DNA of 64,000 bases from Pyricularia pennisetigena. Its lineage: Eukaryota; Ascomycota; Sordariomycetes; Magnaporthales; Pyriculariaceae. Positions 1 through 10,430 of this stretch are shown in pieces. The notes below the pieces were generated by a model. That model was not told where the DNA came from. It saw nothing but the letters and a program-made list of their open reading frames with translations, and ran no database searches. Both the position numbers and the translations under genes were made by a program. Each line of letters begins with the position of its first letter. The first letter of the stretch is position 1. The stretch covers positions 4,108,580-4,172,579 of the forward strand of contig NC_043743.1 of assembly GCF_004337985.1 (NCBI RefSeq), written 5' to 3'.

Positions 1-209
1 TAATATTGGTTTTAAAAGCTTTTTAATAATAAAAAATACTAAATATGTATTTTATAAATGTTTTTGCTTTATTTAATTAATTTGATATTATTTTTGTTTT
101 ATAGCCAGATTTTATAGTTTTTACACGTAGGTATGGTATATATATATATATTAAAAACAGGCCCTATAAAAGCCCTGCGACCGCACGTAAAATGCAGTCG
201 GCTTAATCT

Positions 210-2037
210 CAATGCTCAAACTAAACCCCCCTGCTCCGTAGTGGGGACCGAACGCTCCATATACCTTTTAGCCACATGGTTTTTCAACCAATTACATTGG
301 CCGAAAAAATCGCGTTCGTTCTAATCTGAAAACATTTTGTCGCAATTTACCGTTTATAGCGGTACCACCAGCAATAATTTATCGCATTTCGCCGTTTATA
401 ACGGTTTTATTAATAATATACCTAATGTTGCGATATTGCTAATAATTGTTTTATTAATATAAAGATAGTTTGTGGTATTTTGCCGCTTATAGCGATAAAT
501 ATACAATATATTCGCATTATAATGGTAAAAGAAAATGTTATAACCATAATATGCAATTAAATATTTAAATAAAAAAACTAATAATTATTATTAAAATATA
601 TAGTAATTTGCGTTGAATTTATTGGAGTTTGTTAATTATTTGAACGCCGGCCGCGTTTTAATAGCCACTGTATTTGGACAGATATTAAAATATTGAGTGA
701 AATTTGTAATTTTTCATTATATTTAATTTTCATTTTAAATAATGGTATATAATATTAATTTTAATTTTAATTACCAAATTTATTAATGAGCATACCTGAT
801 ACTGCAAAATACATGCAATTATCGATTAAAACAGAAATTTTATAGATATTTCTATATTAATTAACGATTTGTTGAAAAATTAAATAATTTACGCAAATAT
901 AAATAAAATTAAAAAAATCTTCGATCCATGCATTCTTTTATCGATTTATTAATAAATCTTATTTAACTTCTATTTACAAATTTCATTTAATAAAATCAAG
1001 CAAAAAACATAAAAATAATACAAATTTAGCATTTATTAATATAAAAAATAAAAAGGGCCGGTATTATAGATCGAATTTTACGTTGACGTTTGTTTATATA
1101 CGTAATCCATTTCCTCAAACCTTGGTTTTATTAATGTTAAAATTGGTAAAAATGTAAAAGTATTTCGATTATAAAATATATATAAAATTAGATATATTTT
1201 ACCTATCCGCATATTTAACGGCTTATATAATCGGATATACGTACCAAATTGTAATATTATATTACATTTATAAATGCCACTCCTCACGTGCTAAAACTAT
1301 AAAATCTGGCTGCAAAACAAAAATAATATAAAACTAATTAAATAAAGCAAAAAAATTTATAAAATACACATTTGCCATTTGTTTTTATTAAACAGTTTTT
1401 AAAGCCGATATTGTAAGTACGATTGGATTTGGACGTTTGTTTATATACCTCATCGAATCTTTGAAATTTTGGTTTTATTATCGTTAAAACTGGTAAAAAT
1501 ATAAACGAGTTTCGATTATAAATTATATATAAAAAAATATATACTTTGTTTATCCGTTTATTTAACTGTTTATTTGATCCGGTATATGGATCAAAATTTA
1601 TAACGACGATATATATATACATACGACCCTCCACGTGCAAAAATTATAAAATTTGGTGAAAAATTAAAAACAATATTAAAAGAAATCGAAAATCGAAAGA
1701 AAAATCGAAAAAACAGTACCGCTATAAACGGATTAAAAGCGGGTGGTATCCAATTCAGCCATTATAATAAATAAAAGCATAAATTAAATCGCTGTTAATA
1801 GCGGTATTAAACGCTATTTTCAACGATATTTTCTTTTTTCAATATTTTGCGTGGTTATAAAATAATAAAGGAATATCGGTCGAAAAAAAGCCAAAAATAC
1901 CGTTATAAACGGCGAAAATCGACAAATTATCTTTAAACCTGAACCAAAATGTTTTTTGGATAGACCTACAGGTACATTGCAAAACCGCAATTAAACCACG
2001 TTTAATTGTGGAACTTTGGGTTTTAAGGATAAACTTT
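210..2037 (-). repeat. Left arm of ~4-kb imperfect palindrome
   Basis: This arm reads, in reverse complement, as the same modules that occur from about 2310 to 4110. Matching landmarks include the GC-rich patch near 645-655 (against 3680-3692), the segment 210-340 (against 3960-4100), and the translated stretches 1338-1640 minus and 2727-3029 plus, which are about 80% identical over 100 residues. Coordinates of paired landmarks sum to about 4296-4367, so the centre lies near 2170 with a few indels. The arm looks more heavily mutated at its outer end than its partner: G/C positions kept on the right are A/T here. Confidence 0.8.
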
Positions 2038-2309
2038 AAAATTATAATCGGTTGCATTTTTCATGCGCGTAACCAATTAAATAACGGTATAATTAACAAA
2101 TTATAAAATCCCGTGTAGCGCCGACCTCCGAATCGGTCGCAAATTTAATTCCCGTTACGTTTATACATTTTACGCTTTAATAGTAACGAATAATTACCCC
2201 TCGTTAACCTAAATAATAAATTTTACCCAATAAAGGTTAACCCATATTGGAAAACCTATTATATAGCGTAAATGAAAATACTTATTTAGGGCCACGTTAA
2301 TTTTAGCGT
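2038..2309. repeat. Palindrome spacer with small hairpin
   Basis: About 270 bp separate the two inverted arms. The first 60 bases resemble about 4205-4260 in direct orientation. Around 2118-2135 there is a short perfect stem (CGACC paired with GGTCG around an 8-base loop). The rest is AT-rich sequence seen only once in the window. The spacer may mark an insertion junction between two copies of the element in opposite orientation. Confidence 0.55.
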
Positions 2310-4110
2310 TTATCCTTAAAACCCAAAGCTCCACAATTAATCCACTTCGTTCGTTTCGCTCCATTTCGTGGTTTAATTGCGGTTTTGCAATGTACTTGTA
2401 GGTCCATCCAAAGAACGCTTTGGTTTAGGTTTGAGGACAATTTGTCGATTTTCGCCGTTTATGGCGGTATTTTTGGCCTTTTTGCGACCGATACTCCCTT
2501 ATTATTCCACAATTACGCAAAATATCGAAAAAAGAAAACATCGTTGAAAATAGGAATTGTTAAGCCTTTTTTATAAATCCAAAACTTTTTACACCCGGTA
2601 CGCCAATTAAAAGTTGGATATGGCCCGCCCTTAATCCGTTTATGGCGGTACTGTTTTTTCGATTTTTTTTTCGATTTTCGATTTTTTTTAATATTATTTT
2701 TAATTTTTGACCAAATTTTATACTTTTTGCACGTGGAGGGTCGTATATATGTATATATCGTTATAAGGAATTTTGGTGCTTATATTGGATTATATAAGCA
2801 GTTAAATAAGCGGATAGGCAAAGTATATATTTTTTTATATATAATTTACAACCGAAATTCGTTTATATTTTTACCAGTTTTAACGATAATGAAACCAAAA
2901 CTTCAGAAATTCGATTACGTATATAAACAAACGTCCAAATCCAATCGTACTTACAATATCGGCTTTAAAAACTGTTTAATAAAAACAAATGCCAAATGTG
3001 TATTTTATAAATTTTTTTGCTTTATTTAATTAATTTTATATTATTTTTGTTTTGCAGCAGAATTTTGTGGTTTTTGCACGTGGGGGGTGGCATATATATA
3101 CTTAATATAATATCACATTTTTGTACGTATACCTAGTTATATAAGCCCTTAAATATGCGGATAGGTAAAGTATATCCAATTTTATATATATTTTACCATC
3201 GAAATGCTTTTACATTTTTACCAATTTTAACATTAATAAAACCAAAATTTGAGAAAGTGGATTATATATTTAAATAAACGTTAACGTAAAGCCCGATTTG
3301 CAATACCGGCCCTTCTTGTGTTTTTTTGTATTTTTTGCTTCATTGAATTAAATAAAATTTATAAAAAAAGAAGTTATATAGAGTTTACTAGCAAATTGAT
3401 TAAAGAATATATCAAGTGAAAATATTTTCATTCTACCAATATTTGCGTAAATTATTTAATTTTTTAACAAATTGTTAATTTATATAAAAATATTAATAAA
3501 ACTTTTGTTTTAATCGATAATTGCATGTATTTTGCAATATTAGGTTTACTAAGGTATAAAAGCTGTAAACTAAATTTAAATAATTATTCCATACCATTAT
3601 TTGAAACAAAAATTAAATATAATAAAAAATTACAGATTTTATTTAATATTTTAATATCGTTCCAAATACAGTAGCTATAAAGACGCGGCCGGCATTCAAA
3701 TACTCAGCAAACTCCAATAAACTTAACGCAAATTACTATATATTTTTATAATTTTTATTTATTTTTTTATACGAATATTTAATTGCATACTATGGGTACA
3801 CTATTTTCTTTTACCATTATAATGCGAATATATTGCATTTACCCGCTACAAACGGCAAAATACCACAAATTATCCTAATATTAATAAAATAATCATAAGC
3901 GATATCGTAATATTAAATATATTATTAATAAAACCGTTATAAACGGCGAAATGCGACAAGATGTCCTCAGACTAGAACGAGCGCGATCTTTTCGGCCAAT
4001 GTAATTGGTCGAAAAGCCATGTGGCTGAAAGGTACATGGAGCGATCGGTCCCCACTGCGAAGCAGGGGGGTCTAGTCTGAGCACTGAGATTAGGGCCACG
4101 CAATGTAAAA
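2310..4110 (+). repeat. Right arm of ~4-kb imperfect palindrome
   Basis: This is the inverted partner of 210-2037. It is made of two successive units of about 300-350 bp (about 2705-3058 and 3060-3365), a distal segment of about 550 bp, and a relatively GC-rich 3' end (about 3960-4110) that looks the least mutated. The distal part (about 3110-3975) is repeated directly at about 4265-5205, and both copies end with the same bases through GATGTCCTCAGACTAG. Confidence 0.8.
2705..3365 (+). repeat. Tandem ~350-bp units with shared reading frame
   Basis: Two adjacent units start after similar CACGTGG-containing segments and share the order (G)CGGATAGG(C/T)AAAGTATAT, a Tyr-Asn-Arg-Asn-coding segment, and a poly-pyrimidine end. 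Inverted copies lie at about 1300-1660 and 1015-1300, another direct copy at about 4265-4560, and a partial one at 1-115. Read in one frame, the units keep a common pattern (LYKxLNxRIGKxY, then FLPxLTxxKP). The frame may therefore once have been coding or may simply be a by-product of close nucleotide similarity. Confidence 0.6.
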
Positions 4111-4264
4111 ACAAATTTATTTTCAGGTCCGGGTTCCCTGAATAACGTTTAAGGGGTGGTGTTAAGAACAGGCCTTATAAAGGCCCTGCGACCGCACGTT
4201 AAGTGCAGTCGGCTGCATTTTTCATGCGCGCAGCCAATTGAACAGCGGCATAATCAACAATATA

Positions 4265-5205
4265 TAGTATAATACTACAGTTTGGTACACATATACGATT
4301 ATATAAAGCGTTAAATATGCGGATAGGTAAAGTATATTGAATTTTGTATATAATTTACAATCGAAACGCTTTTATGTTTTTACAAATTTTGACATTAACA
4401 AAACTAAAATTTCAAGGAGTGGATTACGTATATGAACAAACGTGAACGTTAGATCCGATTTATAATACCCGCTTTTACTATTTTTTATATAAAAAATGCT
4501 AAATTTATATTACTTTTGTAATTTTTGCTGTATTTAATCAAATAAAATCAAAAAAACAAGTTAAGTAGCATTCACGTATAAATATATAAAAGAATTGATA
4601 CGTCAAAGCTTTTTTCAATTTTACCGATATTTGCGTAAATTATTCAGTTTTTTGATAAATTACTAGTTAATATCAAAATACTAATAAAACTTTTGTTTAA
4701 ATCGATAATTGCATGCACCTTGCAGCTTTTGCTCCGCTACGCTAAAAATATTGTAATTCATCTTTAGATTAATATTATATACTATTATTTGGAATAAAAA
4801 TTAAATATAATGAAAAATTACAAATTTTACTAAATACTTAAATATCTTTCCAAATGCACCGGCTACAAAAACGCGGTTATTATGAAAGTCGTCACCAACT
4901 TCCAATCAATCCAACGCAGGTTATTTTATATTTTTATAATTTCTATTTATTTTTCTACTCTAGTATTCGATTGCATATTATAGTTATACCATTTCTTTTT
5001 GCCATCATAGTGCGAATACACTGTAAATACCCGTTACAAACGGAAAAATGCGACAAATTATCCTTATATTAAAAAAATAATTATTGGCGATATTGCAGCA
5101 TTAGGTATATTATTAATAGTACCGCTACAAACGGCGAAATGCGACAAATTATCGTTGCTGGTACCGCCATGAACGGCGAAATGCGACAAGATGTCCTCAG
5201 ACTAG
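4265..5205 (+). repeat. Direct copy of the palindrome's right half
   Basis: This segment repeats about 3110-3975 in the same orientation. It starts in the GCGGATAGGTAAAGTATAT module and ends with the same GCGACAAGATGTCCTCAGACTAG-type end as the copy ending at about 3975. It abuts the gag-containing remnant at about 5205, so the boundary between two different element types is probably there. Confidence 0.7.
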
Positions 5206-6900
5206 GATTTAATGCGCGCTGCGGGTGAATCTATACCATGGAAAATTTGGTTAGTTGTAATACGCCATGGGGTATTTATTGCTAAATATAAAAATAATTC
5301 CTAATTCGTTTCGGAATTTGATTTTAATTTCTTAATTGGGTAATTTTTAACCCGTATAAACTTAGTGGATTCCGGTAATTAATCGTCGTCGAAAAAGAAA
5401 GTTGTAGTAAATTTTCCTGTGTAAATGGAGTTCGCAATTATTTTGGAAATATTTAACCCAAAAATACGGGTATACTCCGGGTATTTAACGTTCAATATTC
5501 CGTGGTTTCCGACTATGGGATCCGGATTCCTTAAAAGATCCTGTTTCTATTATACCAGGGTATCTTTTGGGAGTTGGATTAATTAGTCCTTCCAGTATAA
5601 ATCGAAATGTTGATGGTCGTATTTATACAAGTCTTCGGTTCTTTTTGCGTTATATAAATTTGGGATTATATTTTTTATCGCTAAAATCCTTTCCTAAAAC
5701 GTCGCTGGACTTTTCCACTAATTGGCTAATTATCCTAATGCGGTGGGCTTATTCCAATGGTTTTGTGTTTAATTTTTTCAAAATGTTTAAATTTATAAAT
5801 TTGGGAAATTTGGCGTTTTATCGGTGTAAATTAATCAGTAATTTGGTTTTTGTAAGTATTTGGTTTCCCATTACGAAACCTCGGGTACCTCGGGGCTTTT
5901 GGAGGTATTGTTTTACGTCCACTGTGGAATTGTTATAATTTACACAATTATTGTCGTAACCGGTGGTTTAGCTTCTTAGGCTGTATTGGTCGGGTTTTAT
6001 CCATTAATAAATAATGATATTAAACTTTCGTGGTTTTTGGTTTATTTCCATTCCTGCTGCAAAATCGGGGTGCAGGTTTGGGGCGTTTTAGGGCAATTTT
6101 TGGCGATATGCCCGGCTTTGTTACATTTAAAACATCTACCGCTTTTAGGGTTTTTGCGAAGTTTTTTATAATATATTACGTCAAAATTCATAAATCCGTT
6201 ATATATTCTATACGAAATGCTGTATTAACGAAGCGGTTTGGGGTATTTAAATTTGCGTCCGGTATTAATTTATCGCAAAACTGGTCCCCATATAGTACGT
6301 CCTTCGCGTCGCTCCAACTTTTTTTCGTATTGTCGGTCATTAATTTTAACCGTTAATTTTACGTATTTGGCTTGGGTATTAAATTGTTTTTTTTTCCACA
6401 TTCGTTTTCAAATTTTTTCAAAGCCCATATAAAAATGTGCTATTAGGGTTTCGGGGCCCCATAGTAGCTTGGCGGTGATTTGTCGAAATTCGCTGGTATA
6501 TCTAAATACCGATTTAGTTTGGATAAAGCGCGCCAATTTACGTTTAACCGTACGTTTTTCGTTTGGGTTACCGAACATTTCCTTAAAATATTTTTTTTTC
6601 GAAATTGTCGTAATCGTCGAAAATGTGGTAAATTTTAATTTTACGGTTTTCCTCCTTTTTATAATCTAACTAATCCGGCAACATGGGTTCGAACCAGGCG
6701 AGCGCGTCGCTTTTTGAAAGCGAGGTTGGGTAAACAATTTTGTTTTTATCGTTGTCGAAATTATCCTTATTAAGATATAAATAGACCCGGGATCCTGTAA
6801 AAAATCCCTGTAAAATTTTTTTGGCGCCGTCGAATGGCGTGGGTAAAGGATATTAATACTGTTTTTATTAGTTTTATTAATCTGTTCGGTCACTCGTTCC
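5206..6900 (-). pseudogene. Ty3/Gypsy-type gag remnant, RIP-inactivated
   Basis: On the minus strand, conceptual translation from about 6895 downward gives a fungal Ty3/Gypsy Gag. There is a Gag core around 6830-6690 ending in an ALAWFEP motif, then the FGNPNEKRT and RQTKS region (about 6570-6500), then a WGPETLIA segment (about 6450). A zinc knuckle of the CX2CX4HX4C form lies at about 6140-6095. The frame is broken by several stops at positions where Gln (CAA/CAG) would fit, a C-to-T change in CpA context typical of RIP, plus a TGA after the GF segment near 6420. No protease, reverse transcriptase or integrase is visible before the junction at about 5205, so the element is truncated as well as mutated. 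It cannot encode a working protein. Confidence 0.85.
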
Positions 6901-6942
6901 TGGAACTATCTATTTTCTGTTTGGAGCGTCGCGACCATTTAA

Positions 6943-7536
6943 CGTTCGTCTTACTTCTGGAGCGTCTTGGACAATCCCTACACGGTCCGCCAAGCTCATT
7001 CGATCCCGGGTGCCGTGGTACCTCCAGCAGATGGGCTGACGAGGCTCGACAGGATAATTGTGCGGATGCTGCCAGAGAAGAACCGCCCCATGCTGGGCGA
7101 GTACCAGACCGCCCTCCAAGAGCTCGACCGCCGCCACGGAATCCTCAAGACGATCAAGGAGAGAAACAACTTGAACAAGCCTTGCGTCCATGCCGAGATC
7201 CTAGTCTTGGAGCACTTCTGGGTCGACAACAGGACTTTTGCCTTTGGCGACCGCTTCATCGGCTGCAGCAAGCCTGCTTGCTACTGCTGCAAGCGGTGCA
7301 TTGAAGGCCACCCCATGGGCTGCGTCGTCCCGGACTCGCACGAAAAGTTCTATCCCAACTGGAGCCCGCCGCTGCTTGGGGTGGAGGGCCGTGGATTTCC
7401 ACTGAGGCGGAAAGCCCTCCAGACCATCATCGAGTCCTATCGCGTTTCCGCTCTGGAGCAGATCTTGCAGCGGAGTGGGCGCGCGGCGCGTTGGCATCCG
7501 GACTCGGTCACGGCCATCACTAGGTCTCTTGCTGGG
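6943..7536 (+). CDS. OTT_1508-like deaminase fragment (5' unclear, cut by gap)
   Basis: The frame opens after a TAA at 6940-6942 and runs uninterrupted into the assembly gap, so only about 198 codons are readable and neither end is known. It contains a zinc-dependent deaminase signature: HAE (zinc His plus catalytic Glu, about 7190) followed by GCSKPACYCC (about 7262-7291), which supplies the PCxxC-type zinc cysteines. The surrounding order (LVLEHF, FGDRFIGCS, HEKFYPNW) matches the fungal OTT_1508-like deaminase family as I know it. No ATG precedes the domain in frame. The 5' part may lie in another exon, or may have been lost where the RIP-mutated element abuts. The TAA itself could be a RIP change. 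The substrate is unknown; members of this family are predicted nucleic-acid or nucleotide deaminases. Confidence 0.6.
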
Positions 7537-8293
7537 NNNNNNNNNNNNNNNNNNNNNNNNNNNNNNNNNNNNNNNNNNNNNNNNNNNNNNNNNNNNNNNN
7601 NNNNNNNNNNNNNNNNNNNNNNNNNNNNNNNNNNNNNNNNNNNNNNNNNNNNNNNNNNNNNNNNNNNNNNNNNNNNNNNNNNNNNNNNNNNNNNNNNNNN
7701 NNNNNNNNNNNNNNNNNNNNNNNNNNNNNNNNNNNNNNNNNNNNNNNNNNNNNNNNNNNNNNNNNNNNNNNNNNNNNNNNNNNNNNNNNNNNNNNNNNNN
7801 NNNNNNNNNNNNNNNNNNNNNNNNNNNNNNNNNNNNNNNNNNNNNNNNNNNNNNNNNNNNNNNNNNNNNNNNNNNNNNNNNNNNNNNNNNNNNNNNNNNN
7901 NNNNNNNNNNNNNNNNNNNNNNNNNNNNNNNNNNNNNNNNNNNNNNNNNNNNNNNNNNNNNNNNNNNNNNNNNNNNNNNNNNNNNNNNNNNNNNNNNNNN
8001 NNNNNNNNNNNNNNNNNNNNNNNNNNNNNNNNNNNNNNNNNNNNNNNNNNNNNNNNNNNNNNNNNNNNNNNNNNNNNNNNNNNNNNNNNNNNNNNNNNNN
8101 NNNNNNNNNNNNNNNNNNNNNNNNNNNNNNNNNNNNNNNNNNNNNNNNNNNNNNNNNNNNNNNNNNNNNNNNNNNNNNNNNNNNNNNNNNNNNNNNNNNN
8201 NNNNNNNNNNNNNNNNNNNNNNNNNNNNNNNNNNNNNNNNNNNNNNNNNNNNNNNNNNNNNNNNNNNNNNNNNNNNNNNNNNNNNNNNNNNNN
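7537..8293. other. Assembly gap (757 N)
   Basis: There is an unbroken run of N. The gap removes the 3' end of the deaminase-like gene. Any reading frame reported through it is meaningless. The 96 bases after the gap stay open to a TGA at 8387-8389, but whether they belong to the same gene cannot be told. Confidence 0.99.
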
Positions 8294-8702
8294 ATTCTGT
8301 GTGACGTACATGACCTGCAGATTCTACGTTTTTTTGAGACAGTTACTTTCAGCCGTATCGATGAATTCTTTGTGGGTAAAGCTTCCTGATACATCTATCA
8401 AGTGTCAAATACCGGCGAAAAAGAGACTCATGATAGCTACCCCCTCCCCCCCCAATTCTTGAAACATTCAAAATGTTGTCTCGGGAGTTGAAGAATTGGT
8501 GTTTTGGTGTTGAAGTGTGCCGTGTATATTACCTACCCATTGGATAACCAACTCTTCGTCTTGGTCGAATCGTCGATAGCTTCTGTTCTACGGTGTCTAC
8601 ATCCTGCTCATCAATGACTTTTTTTTACTACACATCTTCAATTTTGACCAGAATCGTGCTTCTCCTACTTGAGAAAAGGTCCAGTATCATATCCAGTCCA
8701 CA
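8294..8702. other. Short intergenic stretch after gap
   Basis: The stretch contains a short open tail to 8389, a C-run near 8440-8451 and AT-rich sequence leading to the ATG at 8703. It is presumably the promoter and 5' leader of the rhodopsin-like gene. No RNA gene or repeat is seen. Confidence 0.5.
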
Positions 8703-10430
8703 ATGCCAGTTGCGCATCCAGTCTACGCTCTAGCACACTATAACCTGTCAGGGGAAAATGTTGCTCCTACAGAATCATTGCCTCTCAACGCGTCAAAGAT
8801 TCCGCTGCCAAATATATTTACGTCTCAAACTGCAGATGCCAACCCGAGTTCCAACCAGCAAAACGTAGCTCTGGCCATCATCTGCATATTCCCCATAATG
8901 GCGTTTTTCCTGGTCAGCCTAAGGATATACAGCCGGGCGAGAGTGCGGCAGATATGGATCGGTAGGATGGTTCCCATCATTTTTGTTCTTCTGCATGCCT
9001 TGTACAGCTGCTACACATCTACCTTGCTGACACTATGCCCTTCTACCATAGATGACATCCTTATTGGACTGGCGATGCTTCTGATGGTACCAATGACGGC
9101 TGGTAGCTACATGTGTAAACGTCCCATCCACGTTCCAAAACGACCAGCTTCGGCACGCGCGGCGTCGAACAGCAGCTTACTGACGGGGCGTGTTCCCAGT
9201 CACCAAAACCAGCTTCCTGGGCATCCACCTCGGCGACGTGCCGCTCGACCAGCTCGACCTCGCAAGAGCGGGCCGGTGGAACTACCTCGTGCAGGTCTTT
9301 TACCACCCGATCCTGCCGCTGTGCAAGTCGGCCGTGCTCATATTCCTGCTGCGGCTGGGCGGCCACCGCCGGCCCGTGAGGTGGGCGATCCACGCCGTCA
9401 ACTCGCTCAACCTCGCCGCCATGGCCGCCACCACCCTGACGGCCATGCTGCAGTGCAGCCCCGTGCGGACCAACTGGGCCTTCTCCGCCTCCTCGGACGG
9501 GGCCTGCAACGAGCAGTTTGAGTTTTACATCGCCGGTGCCGGCATAGCCATCTTTACGGACGTGCTGGTGCTCGCGCTGCCGTTTTGCATCTTTTTGCAC
9601 CTGAGGATCTCGTGGCACATGAAGACGGCTGTGCTGGGCGTGTTTTTGCTTGGTTCCATGTGAGTTTTGTGCCTGATGCAAAGAAGGAAAAAAAAAAAAA
9701 AAGAATTAGCTGACCTAACAACTACTACTCTCTTCTCTTCTCTTTCCAACTCCTCCTCGCCCCCAAACAAAGCGTCACCTTTGTCAGCATCGGCCGCCTC
9801 TGGTACCTCTGCACCCTCTACAACATGTCCATGTACCCCCTCCCCCGCGACGCCGACCTGACCTACCCCATCACCTTTGTCGTGTCCAACGTCGAGGCGA
9901 ACCTGGCCATAATCTGCGCCTGCGCGCCTGCGCTGCGCGGCCTCGCGCGGTCCTGGTGGCCGCGCCTGTTTCGCGGCTCCGGCGAGGTCGTCGTGGCCGC
10001 CAGGGACCGCAACGCTGCTGCGGTCCAGCCCAGACCGGGGCCCAGGAAGACGACGCTGGACACGACGTGGTCGGACCTCGGCGGTTCAGAAGCCGAGCGG
10101 CGGGTTGGGTCGCGGGCGGGCGAGGATGAAAAGGTTGGCGAGGCGCACGGCGTCGAGTCCGGCGCCTCGGACGCCGCTGCTTGCTCGCTGGCGCTGCAGG
10201 CCGAGCTCCGCGCCATCGGAGGCGGTGGGGCCACCGTCGGCATGTGCTATAGCGCGGGCAACTCGAGCGAGGTGTCGATTCCTGGTGCGGTCGAGAGGAA
10301 ATCTGCAGAGGCTTTCGGGCATGCAGCAGATCCGGGGATGCGTACCCTCGAGGGGACGATATTGTGCACGACGGACATCACCGTGGAGTATGAACCGACT
10401 GTTTCCAAACGGGCAGGACGGTTGTTCTGA
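8703..10430 (+). CDS. Rhodopsin-like seven-TM fungal membrane protein
   Basis: Four exons fit splice consensus and frame: 8703-8961, 9052-9102, 9200-9659 and 9773-10430, giving 475 aa. The introns are 90, 97 and 113 bp; branch-like CTGAC sites precede the last two acceptors. The protein has an N-terminal Ser/Asn-rich stretch, then seven hydrophobic segments. TM1 is about residues 54-76; an IDDILIG segment follows directly after splice 1; TM6 spans the third splice junction (GSIVTFVSIGRLWY); the last TM is followed by a long Ser/Ala/Gly-rich cytoplasmic tail. This is the layout of the fungal rhodopsin domain family that includes Pth11-like receptors without the CFEM domain. A role in sensing surface or chemical cues is inferred from the family only; no ligand can be named. 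The start ATG is the first in frame. Confidence 0.85.

Larger units (their letters stand above)
1..5210. repeat. AT-rich, RIP-mutated compound repeat block
   Basis: This is a very AT-rich block with no intact gene; open stretches in it are short and their products are low-complexity (I, Y, F, K, N rich). The same sequence modules recur many times in both orientations. Bases 1-150 match about 2957-3110. Bases 160-205 match about 4170-4215. Bases 2046-2106 match about 4205-4260. Bases 210-2037 are the inverted counterpart of about 2310-4110. Aligning 210-310 with the reverse complement of about 3990-4100 shows about ten differences, nearly all transitions, which is what RIP produces. The neighbouring gag relic shows the same signature as stops at Gln codons. 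The block is interpreted as nested, RIP-inactivated transposon copies. The element family could not be named from the sequence. Confidence 0.8.

Noticed and set aside
2117..2160. Palindrome spacer as a tRNA-derived (SINE-like) sequence
   Set aside because: An anticodon-like loop and a possible decayed T-loop can be drawn, but stems do not pair at tRNA spacing; only the simple hairpin is supported.
1338..3029. Paired 100-codon frames in the palindrome as real genes
   Set aside because: They are repeat units present in five or more copies with RIP-like composition and no start or splice context.
5567..6432. Plus-strand frames in the AT-rich block (up to 123 codons)
   Set aside because: The minus strand carries the gag relic; the plus frames are Phe/Leu/Ile-rich by-products of AT content.
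6680..6700. GGTTCGAACC as a tRNA B-box
   Set aside because: It codes for the Trp-Phe-Glu-Pro motif of gag, and there is no A-box or cloverleaf around it.
7201..8394. Long open frames through the first assembly gap
   Set aside because: They are open only because N runs cannot contain stops.
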